Shown piece after piece: positions 21,926 to 32,651 of a stretch of 39,679 nt of DNA. The position numbers and the translations under genes were made by a program. Numbering within the stretch: the first letter of the stretch is position 1; each line of letters opens with the position of its first letter. The notes below the pieces were generated by a model. The model did not search any database. It saw nothing but the letters and a program-made list of their open reading frames with translations, and was not told where the DNA came from. The stretch lies in contig NSJX01000093.1 of NCBI GenBank assembly GCA_002286715.1, positions 1 to 39,679 of the forward strand, in the 5' to 3' direction. The stretch is from Dentipellis sp. KUC8613 (Eukaryota; Basidiomycota; Agaricomycetes; Russulales; Hericiaceae).

Positions 21926-24254
21926 ATGTCTTCCGCTATGGAGCCTCGCAGAGAGTCCCTCTTCCAGAACATCCGCGTCTACTGTGCGCCCGTTTCTTTC
22001 TGCAAAGATTTATCGACCCACTGACCCCTTCGCGCAGGGCTCGCGTTCATCGCCTATTGGGGCATCGTTCTCTTCGGATACGACACGTGCGCCTAATTTT
22101 TTTTCTCTGCGTTTCATCGGACTAACCTACCCGCCCGTCGTCCCCAGCGGTGTCGCCGGTGGCGTCGTCAACTCGACCTACTTCCAGATCGAGTTCGGCA
22201 TGCGCCCCGCCTCGGGGCCCTTCAACCAGCACACCATCGACAACTTCTCCTCGAATGTCGTCTCCGTCCTCCAGGGTGGGGCCTTCTTCGGCGCACTCGG
22301 CAGCGCCCCCATGTCCGGTACGCACGGCCTGCCGTTTCATCATTCCGACTCCGAACACTGACGCGGCGGCACGCATCACATCGCACAGCGTACATCGGGC
22401 GCCGCTGGACGCTCATCGTGTTCACGCTCATCTTCACCCTCGGCGCCATCCTGCAGACCGTCGCGGGCGGCTCGCGCGGCCTCGGCTACATCTACGGCGG
22501 CCGCGTCGTCGCGGGTGTCGGCATCGGCGGCATCTCCGCCATTGCGCCCGCGTATGTCTCCGAGTGCTCCCCCAAGAATGTGCGTGGCCGCATCACGGGC
22601 TGCTTCCAGATCATGGTCGCCACGGGTGTCATGATCTCCTACTTTATCAATTGTGCGTACACTTCCTCTCATTTTCTGTGCGTGGGTGGTTCGGCGGTGG
22701 ATTGGCACCGACGGTGGCTGGGGTCATGACCGAAGAAGGTCGATGACCCGCCCGTCTTGGCGGTGGGCCGCATTGTGTCCACCGAGGTTGAAACGTCTTC
22801 GATATCGCCTCCGGTGTCGCAGGCTTGTCGGGGCAGAGCCGAGATCAGCGTGTTATGTCACGCGACCAAACGGCCTTCCATGGCACTCCGACCCACTCGC
22901 AGGTCGTCGAGTATAGTGCAGCTCTGTGTGTTCGGAGTCTGTGGTAGACTGACGCTAATAATCGACCCCATAATTACCCTTATATCCGTTTTTTTTTACG
23001 TTGCTGGACTTTTGAAACGGAATCGCTGACGAGCCAACTTGTAGATGGAATCAGCCTGCACATCCAGAACAGCCCGCTCATCTGGCGCGTACCCTTCGGC
23101 TTCCAGCTCGTGCCCGCCGGCATCATGGCCATCGGCCTCCTCACCGTGCACGAGTCCCCGCGTTGGCTCGCCTCCGTCGGCCGCAAAGACGCCGCCCAGC
23201 GCAACCTCGCCATCTACCGCCGCCTCCCGGTGGGCGACCACCGCATCCTCGCCGAGCTCGCTGAAATCGAGGCTGCGATCGAGGAGGAGCGCATCGCGCG
23301 CGCGGACCTCGGTTTCAAGGAGGCGTTCCTCGGCAAGGGCAACTGGATCCGCTTCGCCATCGCCTTCTGGATCTTCTTCCTCCAGCAGTGGTGCGGCCAG
23401 AACTCGGTCAACTACTACACGCCGCAGATCTTCGCGTCCATCGGCTACAGCAGCAGCACGTCCTCGCTGCTCGCGTCTGGCATCTACGGCATCGTCAAGC
23501 TCGTCGCGACTACGCTCTTCATCTTCTTCCTCGTCGAGACGCTCGGCCGCAAAAAGTCGCTCTTCATCTCCGCGATGGGCATGGGCATCCTGTTCTTCAT
23601 CGTCGGCGCGCTCCTGAAGGAGTTCCCGCCGCCCGCTGTCCCCACCGGCACCCCACCCAAGGCGAGCAAGGCGATGGCGGCCATGATTTATATCTACGTC
23701 GTCTTCTACTCGATGGGATGGGGCCCGCTTCCTTGGGTGTACGTCTCCGACATTTTCCCGACGCGCACACGGCACTACGGCCTCGCGCTCGCGTCCGCGT
23801 CGCAGTGGCTCTGGAGTACGTGCACTTGTACATCCAATGTTTTCTATTCTAACGACCGCGGACAGACTTTGTTGTGTCCAAGGTCACGCCGACGATCCAC
23901 ACGAACCTCGGTTACAAGATGTTCCTCATGTTCGCAGCCCTCAATATCGGCGCCATGGCCACCTTCTCGCTGTGCGTCCTTATCCGCGTCCTCCTTGCAC
24001 CTTACAGGTACTGACGCACCAATCTAGGGTGATCCCAGAGACGAAGGGCCGCTCGCTAGAGGAGATGGACGTCATCTTCGGCTCGGTCTCACGCGAGGAG
24101 CGCCAGGCACACATCGAGCGCCAAGAACGCGGTGCGTCCCTCCCCTTCCTTATGCCTGGTTTCACTCACTGACACACGCACAGAGCTCGATCACGAGAAG
24201 AACGACACGACGTCGTCGCAGACACACTCGGTCGACCAGAAGGTCGACGTCTGA
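21926..24254 (+). CDS. MFS sugar porter (hexose/quinate permease type)
   Basis: Eight exons: 21926-21983, 22038-22086, 22148-22317, 22389-22652, 23045-23815, 23866-23971, 24028-24131, 24184-24254; 530 aa, normal for the family. The start at 21926 is chosen because the short first exon splices to give RVYWLAFIAYWGIVLFGYDTG, the classic first helix. Family signatures follow: the GGRVVAGVGIGG stretch with SPKNVRGR after helix 4, HESPRWL (about 216-221) before the central loop, QQWCGQNSVNYYTPQIF in helix 7, and PETKGRSLEEMD at the end of helix 12. Twelve membrane helices are expected in the plasma membrane, importing a sugar or quinate-like acid by proton symport; the substrate cannot be read from sequence. 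Intron 4 (22653-23044) is 392 nt, far longer than the 50-71 nt of the others. Upstream GTGGGG pairs may mediate glucose repression. Confidence 0.92.
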
Positions 24255-24689
24255 GTGTACGGCGTGCACGATATAATGAGGGGTTATGGTTTGGTTTGTT
24301 ACGATTGCGATGGATATCGAGGACGACGAGGGCTACGACGCGCTGTTCGTGTATAACAGATGTATTTTACGACGGACGCTATGTCATCGCATGATTTCGG
24401 TTTCTGGAGTTTGAGGTCTCTGCCGTGTTTGGATTCGCAGTGTTAGTTCTCATCGCGGGGGCAAAGCTGCTGGTGCAAGTGAGAATTGAACACGAGGCAA
24501 GCTCGTCGGCGGATGGCAATAATATATGTATAATCGATGCGCAAGGATACAAACCGAAAAGGGGGGACGAAATCATACCAACTCATGGGACATACGATTA
24601 GCCCCCAGGTCCGAAGCTGATCTTACCCGCGACGTGCATAAGAAGGGTAGAGGCCGCAAACCATACACCGTGACTGGTCCAGAAGGTAA
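24255..24689. other. 3' flank of transporter
   Basis: AT-rich stretches such as ATAATATATGTATAAT near 24520 suit a 3' untranslated region and polyadenylation. No gene is seen. Confidence 0.4.
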
Positions 24690-25880
24690 ACCTGGCCGAC
24701 GGTTTCGTAGAAGGACTTAGGGAAAGCCTTCCTGATCTGCTCTTCAATCCACCAGCAGGGCCCAAGATACGCGACGTCGGTCTTATCAGGTGTACAAGTA
24801 CCGGCGATGAGGAACCCAACAACGCAGCCCTTCGAGTCGGTCACTATGGAGCCAGAGTCGCAGGGGGCAGGAAAAGACCGTCTCCGTTGCCGTACTAGCA
24901 AACAAGAATCTTGATGGAAATCTTCTTGATGCCGTAGTAGTGTGGAAAGATAGACTCCGAGAATATGTAGATGTGCTGTAGCTCGCGGAAACGTCGTATA
25001 CGCGATGTTTGGCTCTGTTAAGATCGGGGGTTCTTGGACAACAAAGATAAACAACGCCGGATATCGCCGAGCCGTTCTTCTCACGGTGGTAATTATAAGC
25101 TTGTCTCACGAGCTGTTTTACGCACCTTCTACAGACTCCGGAAAATTGTGTAAATTAGCCGTTATGGAGGAAATGCGTCGAACCATCGTCGTTGCCGCGG
25201 AGATACCAAACGGTGAAAGGGCAGTCCCGCCTGAGAGAGATAGGGAGATCGTTGAAGTACGCGATTCGTAGCATGCATTGAGCAGCGTAATCTCATCGTC
25301 GCCGCCATGATAGCTGTAGAGGATTGGGGTGGGAACATCGTACATTGATAACGAGTTGATTTACCTCCAGGCAAGGCAGACATTTATCACAATCGTACGC
25401 ACTGTCGCAGCCGAGTCCCGACTATGGCCATCCTCAGGGAGACACGCGTACCACTGCACGCCCTTCTCGGCCAAGCCTAGAGTTTCGGCGGGCATCAGGA
25501 CTAATCGATCACAGTCTCTGAGTTAGCGAAGACATCAGCTAGACGCAGCCATTGCCTTCCATCCAGGGCATATACAAATCGGAGCACATACCAGGATACA
25601 TAATTCCTTGAAGCTCCATCATTTTCAGCATATTCATGCAGAACCAGCTTGAAGCAGTTCTTCTGTGCGTTGTGAACGAACGAGTGTGAATGAAGTGTCC
25701 ACAGTCTGAAAACACGAAAGCTGGGCCGGTCGTTGCCGCCGGCGCTTGCGTAGAGGCTAGGGCACGTGCCCTTTCCAAATAGCGCCGGGAGAAATGTTGC
25801 ATGTTCGGCTTACTTCGCGACCGTTCCAATTGTCTTACCGTGACAGCGGTACGTATATCAGTGGACATCTGTGTACTTCT
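24690..25880 (-). pseudogene. Remnant of DSGS serine-protease-like gene
   Basis: On the minus strand, about 24860-24720 encodes CDSGSIVTDSKGCVVGF then TDVAYLGPCWWIEEQIRKAFP. This matches the C-terminus of a family of Agaricomycete trypsin-like-fold proteins that carry GDSGS around the active-site Ser and end in a WW.EEQI..AFP-like tail. Here the Gly before Asp is Cys. Immediately upstream, YYGIKKISIKI and GDGLF lie in different frames with a stop between them, so the reading frame is broken near 24865-24905. Weakly similar material (CFKLVLHEY near 25640) could be the N-terminal part. The His and Asp of a triad were not found. It is most likely a degenerate gene; boundaries are approximate and the family call is from memory. 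Confidence 0.42.
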
Positions 25881-26444
25881 CAATTGTCACTGTCAGTAGA
25901 GAAGCACGAAGTCGTCTACTGACCCCGGCTCTCCTGCGACAGCAACTCCGACGGCTAGAGGCGGCCGCTTCGGCATCCCCTGCGAAGAGTCGTTCTTTGG
26001 GCCGTCTTGCCCACAGACGCACCCTTCCAAAGCATACAAGGTCCCTAAATATAATTTTATCGGCGCCGTAGACTGCATATGGTGAGACCTGCTGAGGCTC
26101 GAGCTCCCGGACGATTCAGCCGGGGTATGATTTTGATTGTGCCTTACAGTCGAGCGCCGTGCAGTGCCCGGCCAGACCATCGTTCAAGACGCGGAACCAA
26201 TCATGAGCCCTCCGTCTCCCCTTCCGGGGCATGTTTGTGACAATAGACCTTGGGACGATCGGACAATTAGGGTCCATATCATATAGACTCATGTACGTAC
26301 CGAGCCGAGCCTCGCTTGACCTGCTGGCATCGACCTAGCAGCCGCCTCGACTCGGAATCCGGGCATCATCATTTTTCTCTATTGCTTGTTGTCTTTCTGC
26401 CTCTTCCTCTCCCTCTCCCCTCTCCGTGCGCACGATTGACCGTC
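25881..26444. other. Promoter region of DUF6534 gene
   Basis: No gene seen. The last 70 nt before the ATG at 26445 are CT-rich (CCTCTTCCTCTCCCTCTCCC), like the leader of the secreted gene at 5254. Confidence 0.45.
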
Positions 26445-28657
26445 ATGTCGTCGAGCTTCGAGACTGACATTGCTGGTTCGCTGGGGGCTGTTCTGCTAGG
26501 AGGATGGGGGTCTATAGCGTGCGTGGTCTTCTCATTCTGATTTTGCTTGCTTGCTGACATTCCAGCGCAGTCTCTCTGGGATGGTTTTCCTTCAATCGTT
26601 ACTATATTTCCGTCTCTATCAATCCGACCGGCTGTCTGTAAAGGTGATGGTGCGTAACGCGTCGTTGCGGCGACCTTTGCTCTTTATAATACATCGTCGT
26701 ATTCACCTTGGGCCACACATCCTTCTGTAGGTGGGCTGGCTGTGGTGCGTCTCTTTTCATTGCCCCGTGACGACGCAAAAGTCCAATTTCATTGGCAGGG
26801 CCCTTGACGCCGCGCAAGTATGCGTCGTCTGCTCGTCCCTCTGGTCGAATCTCATAGTCCATTTCGGCGACCGAAGCAGAGGCGACTTCATACCGACGTG
26901 AGTACCCACTTCGCTTCTTCGTATCGCAGGTTAGCTCATGCCGTCCTTCTCTAGTACACTAGCTGTGAGTTCCTGCATAGCCATGCCGTAACCAACGTGA
27001 TTGACCCTCTTTCTCCGCCGTAGCTTACACTCTTTTTCACCGTACGTGCCCGTGGTCCCTTTCACTCGGGTCGCATATTGACATCGCTCCCTCCCTAGTG
27101 TCTCGCAAGTTTCACTGTACACTGGTGCGTCCGCGACCCATCATGCGCCCCCATCTCAGGGATCCTAACTGCTGTACCAGTTATTATGCACATATGATAT
27201 ACCGCCGTGCGTCAATCCGCGTACTAACCATGTATGCATCGCACCATTGATGGCATTTGCGCCTTCCTATTTCAGTGACCGGAAACAACTGGTGGATCGC
27301 GGTGCCTGTGGTGAGTGCTCCAACGTCGTGCCTGTGTCGTGGACATGAGTCTAAGATTGGCGCAGGTGGTGCTCGCACTGCTTCGAGTCCGTGAGTCTGT
27401 CCGATTCTTCTCTAATGTTGCGAGCGATGCTGATGGCGACCTGCCCCAGTTATCGGCCTCGGTGAGTCTATCAGAGCAACTCTATATTCGGGCCATCGAT
27501 CTCATACGGTATCCACTGCCATAAGTGTCGACGATTAAATGGTACGAATACCGCTCATTTCTAGCGAGGCACGAAGCTTGTCTGACGTTCATCTATCAGC
27601 ATCCAAATGCGAAGCTGGCACGTCTTCACCCACGAGTGCACCGTGCGCCCCTTTCGCCACGATCTCACCCCATCAGCTGACGTTGTAATATATCCTGTAG
27701 TGGGCAATCACCCTCGGCTACGCCATATCGGCGACGCTCGATGTTATCGTTGCTACTGCGCTCTGCTGGAAGCTTCAGAGCAGCCGCAAGCGTGGCAGCT
27801 TCTCCGAGTGCGTCTTTGCCCGAGTCTAGAGCCCTCTTAAGTCAATGGGACGGCATACTGATTACGGATTCAGCACGAACCGCCTGATTGACACGTTCAC
27901 GAGCTACACTATCAACAACGGCTTACTGACATGGTGAGTTTCTCATGTCCTTTACTCACCTTGGTTTGTTTACCGTCGTCCAGTGCGGCTGCCATCGTCT
28001 CGATGATCTGCGTACGTCCTCCCTATCCTTCTCACCAGGAATATAAATTCACCATTCCGTGTCTAGTGGTTTACTGTCAAGGGAACGCTTGTCTTCCTCG
28101 GCACGCACTTCTTGATTGGCAAATGTACGTCCGCTTCTCTCTGGTGCTCGTACTTCCCGTTGAATGCCTGAAATCACAGTCTACACCCTTTCTGTGCTTA
28201 CAAGGTGAGTGGTTCCTACGGGACTGATTGGTCGCGATAATCGCCCGACCGACACGACAATCTGCAGCCTCAACATGCGTCGCTTGATCCGCAGCAAGTA
28301 CAAGAAGGGTATCATGAGCAGCCGTCCGCAGCCAGTGCAGATCCGGGGAACCTGTGATCCCGTGCGTGCCCCGCCGCCCCGCTTACGCGTCTCGTCACTA
28401 ATGTGTCGATTCAGGGCTGCCAGACGCCTGGCAGTGGCGACATGATGATCCGACAGACATTCCACGGCGAGGACGAAATGGTGCGTCCTCTTCTCTTCCC
28501 GGCATCTGCGCTGTCGCTCAAACTAGCTTTATTGAATCCACAGCCTGTCCACATCACTGTCGAAAAAACCATCCAGTACGATCCTGAGGTGACCGGGGCA
28601 ACCGCCACCATCGTCGACATCAACGGCGACTCCGACCTGCCCAAGCTCGAAGTCTAA
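26445..28657 (+). CDS. DUF6534-type multi-pass membrane protein, 21 exons
   Basis: Exons: 26445-26518, 26571-26649, 26731-26744, 26799-26897, 26955-26964, 27024-27041, 27099-27124, 27181-27206, 27276-27310, 27366-27390, 27450-27461, 27526-27541, 27600-27642, 27701-27807, 27874-27933, 27984-28011, 28067-28124, 28180-28204, 28268-28361, 28415-28480, 28544-28657. They sum to 1029 nt (342 aa) with every phase consistent and each intron 50-81 nt with GT-AG ends. The spliced protein reads like the basidiomycete DUF6534 family: LSGMVFLQSLLYFRLYQSDR after helix 1, WALDAAQVCVVC, FTVHCYYAHMIYR, WAITLGYAISATLDVIVA, then TNRLIDTFTSYTINNGLLT and a Cys/Ser-rich last helix pair. About seven membrane helices and a cytosolic tail are expected. 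Function of the family is unknown; receptor-like roles have been suggested only from topology. No single continuous frame reveals this gene. Confidence 0.85.
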
Positions 28658-29617
28658 CCCAACCCACATCCAGATCCATACACACGGCGTTCCGGGTCCG
28701 GGCGCGCACATAACGACGATGCTACAGTACTAGTACTCTACGGTAAGTATGCGACTCGGACAGGACACCTGGTAATATCTATCTATCCACTCGACGAATG
28801 TTCTTCATGTGTATATCGTATATCATGACCCTCGGACATTCATTGGTTGGGCTCATCGGACGTTATGGTAGTAATAGTTTATTGGGTTGGGCGGGGATGG
28901 GACGAAAGGATGAAGAAGTAGTAGCAAGTAGTTGTCACCGTCGTTTTATAGTTAGTCTTTATTTACTCGTATTTGAATCGGTTGCCGTCCGCTTGGAGGC
29001 TTGTCAAACATTTTCTGTCTGCATGCATCATGGTATATGGGACTTTTGTGGAGCTGATTCGCGCTAGAGTTTAAATCTCGAGTTCCCTCAGCCGGCGCTT
29101 CCTTCCCGAGCGCTTAGCAAAGAATGACTGACCGCGTTGTCGGCGCTTCTGTCAAACTCTTCGCCATCATCTGCTCACAGGAGTGCTCTGAATCCTTTCC
29201 AAACAACACCCTGGTAGGTGATGCTGTACAATTTATTACTCTTCCAGGAGTCTAGTTAGACCTACTCTTGACCGTTAACGTTCAAGCACCTCTGTACTAT
29301 GAGCTCCGGCCGCTGAATGTACAACTCATTCGACACCTGCAATCTTCTCGTGTTGAAACTGCGCCAAGCATCGGAAGGAACCAGATATAACCTTCATTTG
29401 AGGTATGCGGCTCGTTACCTGTGCTGTTCGGGTTGAAGGCGGCATCCTGTACCAAGCGCTGCCTATTCACTCCAGCTATAGTATTTCCAGCCTTTATGCC
29501 GGCGAGCGCGACGCGTAGCGGCCGACACCCAACGCACCTTGGCGATGTTTCGTCGGGTCGTCACCATATCCGGTCCTAATGCTCATGAGGTATGAGTAGG
29601 ACAAGGGCTTTGGGAAG
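28658..29617. other. Intergenic, no gene recognised
   Basis: About 960 nt. The start is the 3' flank of the DUF6534 gene. An 89-codon plus frame at 28798 shows no family features and sits in T/G-rich sequence. The remainder precedes the aspartic-protease pseudogene; nothing else is visible. Confidence 0.45.
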
Positions 29618-30794
29618 ATGGAGCACAGCGCACATCTACTTGCAACATCTAAATCCTTGACAGCACTCATACAACTCAGTTGTCACTTCAGCGTTCTCTT
29701 GAGCTTCGCCCTCGCTTCTTCACGGAGCTTTTCCACCGCCTATGCCATCCCCAAGGCCTGTTCACTCGATTCTGCATTTATCTCGCAGGCGCGCTTCGGG
29801 TATTCCAACGCCTATGACGTGCAGTCGCCACTGTGAGTTATCTTGTCAATGCGGTCGTCGTACCCACCAACTCATATGTTCACCCATCTAGCTCCTTCGC
29901 TCCCGCACCGATCAGCATACCTATCATCTCAATAGGCCAAGACATCAGCTACATGGCCCACATCGAGATCGGTAACAGAGCGAAGCCCTTCTCGGTCATA
30001 CTAGACACAGGGTCCCCGGATACCTGGGTCTACTCAGAGTCGTCTCCAGATATCGTGCGTATTGCCAATGATATCTCACATGTAGACTTGGAAAGGCCGT
30101 CAGCGGTCTGTTCAAAGACCACCTCGTAGATGGCCTGATAGGCTTCAGCAGGCCAGTGAGTACACGCGATTTCCAGTACGCTCTCACCAGAATGCTGAGT
30201 TCCGAATTCCAGATGGGAGCCTCGTCGAGAGAAAAGGGGATAATTGACGCCCTCTCAGAACGCGATCTTATTCCCGCTCGCACCATGAGCTGGAAGCTTC
30301 CTCGCGCCGCCCATGGTGGCCACGGGGAGCTGTTACTTGGTGCGGTCAATCCTGCCAGCTTCGATCCCTCCACGCTTGTCACGGTCCCGAACATCGCCGA
30401 GAAGGTGTTACCTGAAACTGGCTTTGGATGGTGGACGTCCAGGTCACGATGGTTGACGGGAGCTCCTCGATTGGCCCCGAGGGACCCGCGATCCTGGATA
30501 CCGGTTCCCAATTTATCACCATGAGGGGCAACGGTGCTCTCCTCACCAAAGAAGGCAACGAGGTGTACGCAGTGCCGTGCGACACGCAGGCGGTAGTGGC
30601 GTTCAAGATCGGCAATAGGGGGTTTTCCATGCAAGCAGGAGACTTGGCGGGGCAAGATCTGGGGAACAATCGCTGTGTGTCTAATATCCAGCAGGGTGCG
30701 GCGTACGTGGATTCTGGGGATACCTTTTCTGAAGAACGTCTACCATTCCCTAGATACGGACAACGATTGTATTTGTCTTGCGACGCTTGTTTGA
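29618..30794 (+). pseudogene. Broken pepsin-like aspartic protease (A1)
   Basis: The first exon 29618-29832 encodes a leader with a hydrophobic segment (FSVLLSFALASS). Exon 2 from 29892 carries the first catalytic motif, FSVILDTGSPDTWV. The sequence then jumps within about 40 nt to GLFKDHLVDGLIGFSRP, which in active enzymes lies roughly 60-80 residues later; the flap with its Tyr is absent. Further on, WKLPRAAHGGHGELLLGAVNP and TLVTVPNIAEK follow the family. The second motif AILDTGSQFITM is in another frame, shifted near 30425 with no room for an intron. The C-terminal WILG..FLKNVYHSLDTDN is shifted again near 30710-30735, ending at 30794. The missing flap plus two frame breaks point to a dead gene. 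A secreted or vacuolar protease was the likely ancestor. Confidence 0.75.
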
Positions 30795-30896
30795 CAGTCG
30801 TACTTGCGACCCCTGATAATCTATTGCAGCGTAGGCGGTTGTTTGCATTTGTTACAATCCAAGGCCTTTGCACAACACGTGCAAACAAAGACTAAG

Positions 30897-30980
30897 AAAT
30901 CTACCAGAATCTACTCAGGTCTACTCGCATCTATTCGCATCGAATGAACAGTAGATTTCAGTAGATTCCAGCAGATTTGC
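30897..30980. repeat. Imperfect inverted repeat of ATCTAC and GTAGAT motifs
   Basis: Four or more copies of ATCTA(C/T) (AATCTACC, AATCTACTC, GTCTACTC, ATCTATTC) are followed after about 10 nt by three opposite copies (AGTAGATTTC, AGTAGATTCC, AGCAGATTTG). The two halves can pair into a long imperfect hairpin. It lies just after the aspartic-protease remnant and before the gene at 31158. Confidence 0.6.
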
Positions 30981-31157
30981 CACCGATCGACACAAAAAAT
31001 GGTCCGTCGATCGTCAGCACCCTCGTTTCTTCTTTTCGCATTGCTTGACTGAACTCTATCAGCTCTGGGCTATAAGAACTTGAAGTCTCCTCCTCGGGAC
31101 ACCTCGACGCTTTCCTTTTAGCATCTGACTTTCGGCGACCTAAATCATATTCATATA

Positions 31158-32427
31158 ATGCAGACCGGTATTGTGAGTCGTCTTTCTTTCTCTACTTCTT
31201 GTTGTACCAAGACTTTGTCAGGTCGCGGCCGAAGCAGACGACACTGCTATTTTCAACTGGAGGCGTACCCAACTCACGCCTCCCAGTGACCTCCCCAGTA
31301 ATCCATTGCAGCGTGCCAAGGCTCTCTTCCCGCTTCTAGACCCTGTCGCGTCGCCACACTGGGCAGACTATGTTACTCATCGCCTTGCCGCCGAAAAACG
31401 CGCCGACGAAAACATGCCCAGCGAGTACGACCCGGCATACCTCGACGATTACTCTCGTATGATCTATGACGGCGTTGCAGAGGCTCTGAAGGGCGAGAGC
31501 TTGCAGGACGGAGAGTGGAAAGCGATCGCAGACGGCGTATCTTTTGTCGGCCGCGACATCTCCCAAGTGAGCGAAATGCGCGTGAGTCTTCCCTCGTCGA
31601 TCCTCATGAGCTTCCTGATCCTCAAGTGACCCTTTGACAGCTCGGACACGCCGACATTCTCACACGCATCCACTCCCCCATCTTCCCGCACGCCGTCGAC
31701 GTGCACCTCTTCTACAGCTCGCACATCGGCGGCTTCACCTCCTCGCTCATGTACGCGCTCGGCTTCCGCATCCTCGCCACGCCTGCGCCGCCGCAAGGGC
31801 AGTACCTCCCGAAGCACCAGGAGGTCGACAAGATGCACACCGCGCGTGGCTGGAAGCAGTTCGGCTGGTTTTTTATCGACGAGCACGAGAGCGAGCACAG
31901 CGCGTGCCCGGTGGTGCGCGCAGACCTGCAGCGCGTGCACGAGGTGCTGTTCGGCGCCGCCGACTCGGGAAACGGGCTCGGCGCGCGGGTCAGCCTACGC
32001 GCGACCGCGCGCCTGCTGCTCGCCAGTGTCGGTATCAAATACACCATTGCGATGACCGACCAAGAGAAGAGCCGCGGCGATGACGAACAGACGGGCGGCA
32101 TGTTGAGGCATCTGCTTGGTGGGGAGAAGCCTGGTATCAGCGCGTCGCACTTGCGGAAGATTTGTGGCATCGCGCCGTTGAAAGGCGACGGTAAGTTCTT
32201 TGCGCTCTTACTCTAAGGTGGGTCGGGCACTAAACGAGACCATCGACATGCGTACAGATATGGCAGACCTGACGAAGGTCCAGGTGACGGCACCTGAAGA
32301 TGATTTCGGCGATGATTATGACGATGAAGACGACGACGACGACGACTATGATGACGAAGACGACGAGATGGATGAAGGCGACTTTGCCAGCCGCGGTGTG
32401 GTAGTACCTGACAGCAGCGAAATGTAG
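31158..32427 (+). CDS. Hypothetical protein with poly-Asp C-terminal tail
   Basis: Four exons: 31158-31172 (only 15 nt, MQTGI), 31222-31581, 31641-32190 and 32258-32427; introns 49, 59 and 67 nt; 364 aa, phases consistent. The body is well ordered in appearance with no signal peptide or clear membrane helix, so it is probably cytosolic or nuclear. Notable segments are FNWRRTQLTPPSD near the start, LFYSSHIGGFTSSLMYALGF in the middle and LRKICGIAPLKGD before the tail. The tail (about 325-355) is almost entirely Asp, Glu and Tyr, typical of proteins that contact histones, rRNA or other basic partners. I do not recognise the family. A TATA-like CTATAAG occurs near 31071. The gene converges with the TatD gene (225 nt between stop codons). 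Confidence 0.75.
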
Positions 32428-32651
32428 GGTTTCACCTCAGCCGTTTCCTAAATTAAGTTTTATCATTATGAATCCGCTTGGTAGTCAGTGAACCCGTATA
32501 CACACCATGTCAATGGCTCAATAAGACTATGCTTTTGTCAGACTTGTTGAACGTTGCTCATCGGCAAATCCCAATGCGACACGCGATGACGAGGGAATAT
32601 AGGTCTTCGTTCCAGTCACGAGGGCATATGGGGACATTACGAAATTGAATT

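Noticed and set aside
22996..23775. 259-codon minus-strand frame, Glu/Asp/Arg-rich
   Set aside because: Antisense of the largest exon of the MFS transporter; codon bias of the sense gene keeps it open.
18981..26400. A RiPP or secondary-metabolite cluster around the peptide-like gene
   Set aside because: Neighbours are a sugar transporter and pseudogenes; no DUF3328, oxidase, P450, NRPS/PKS or methyltransferase gene is visible.
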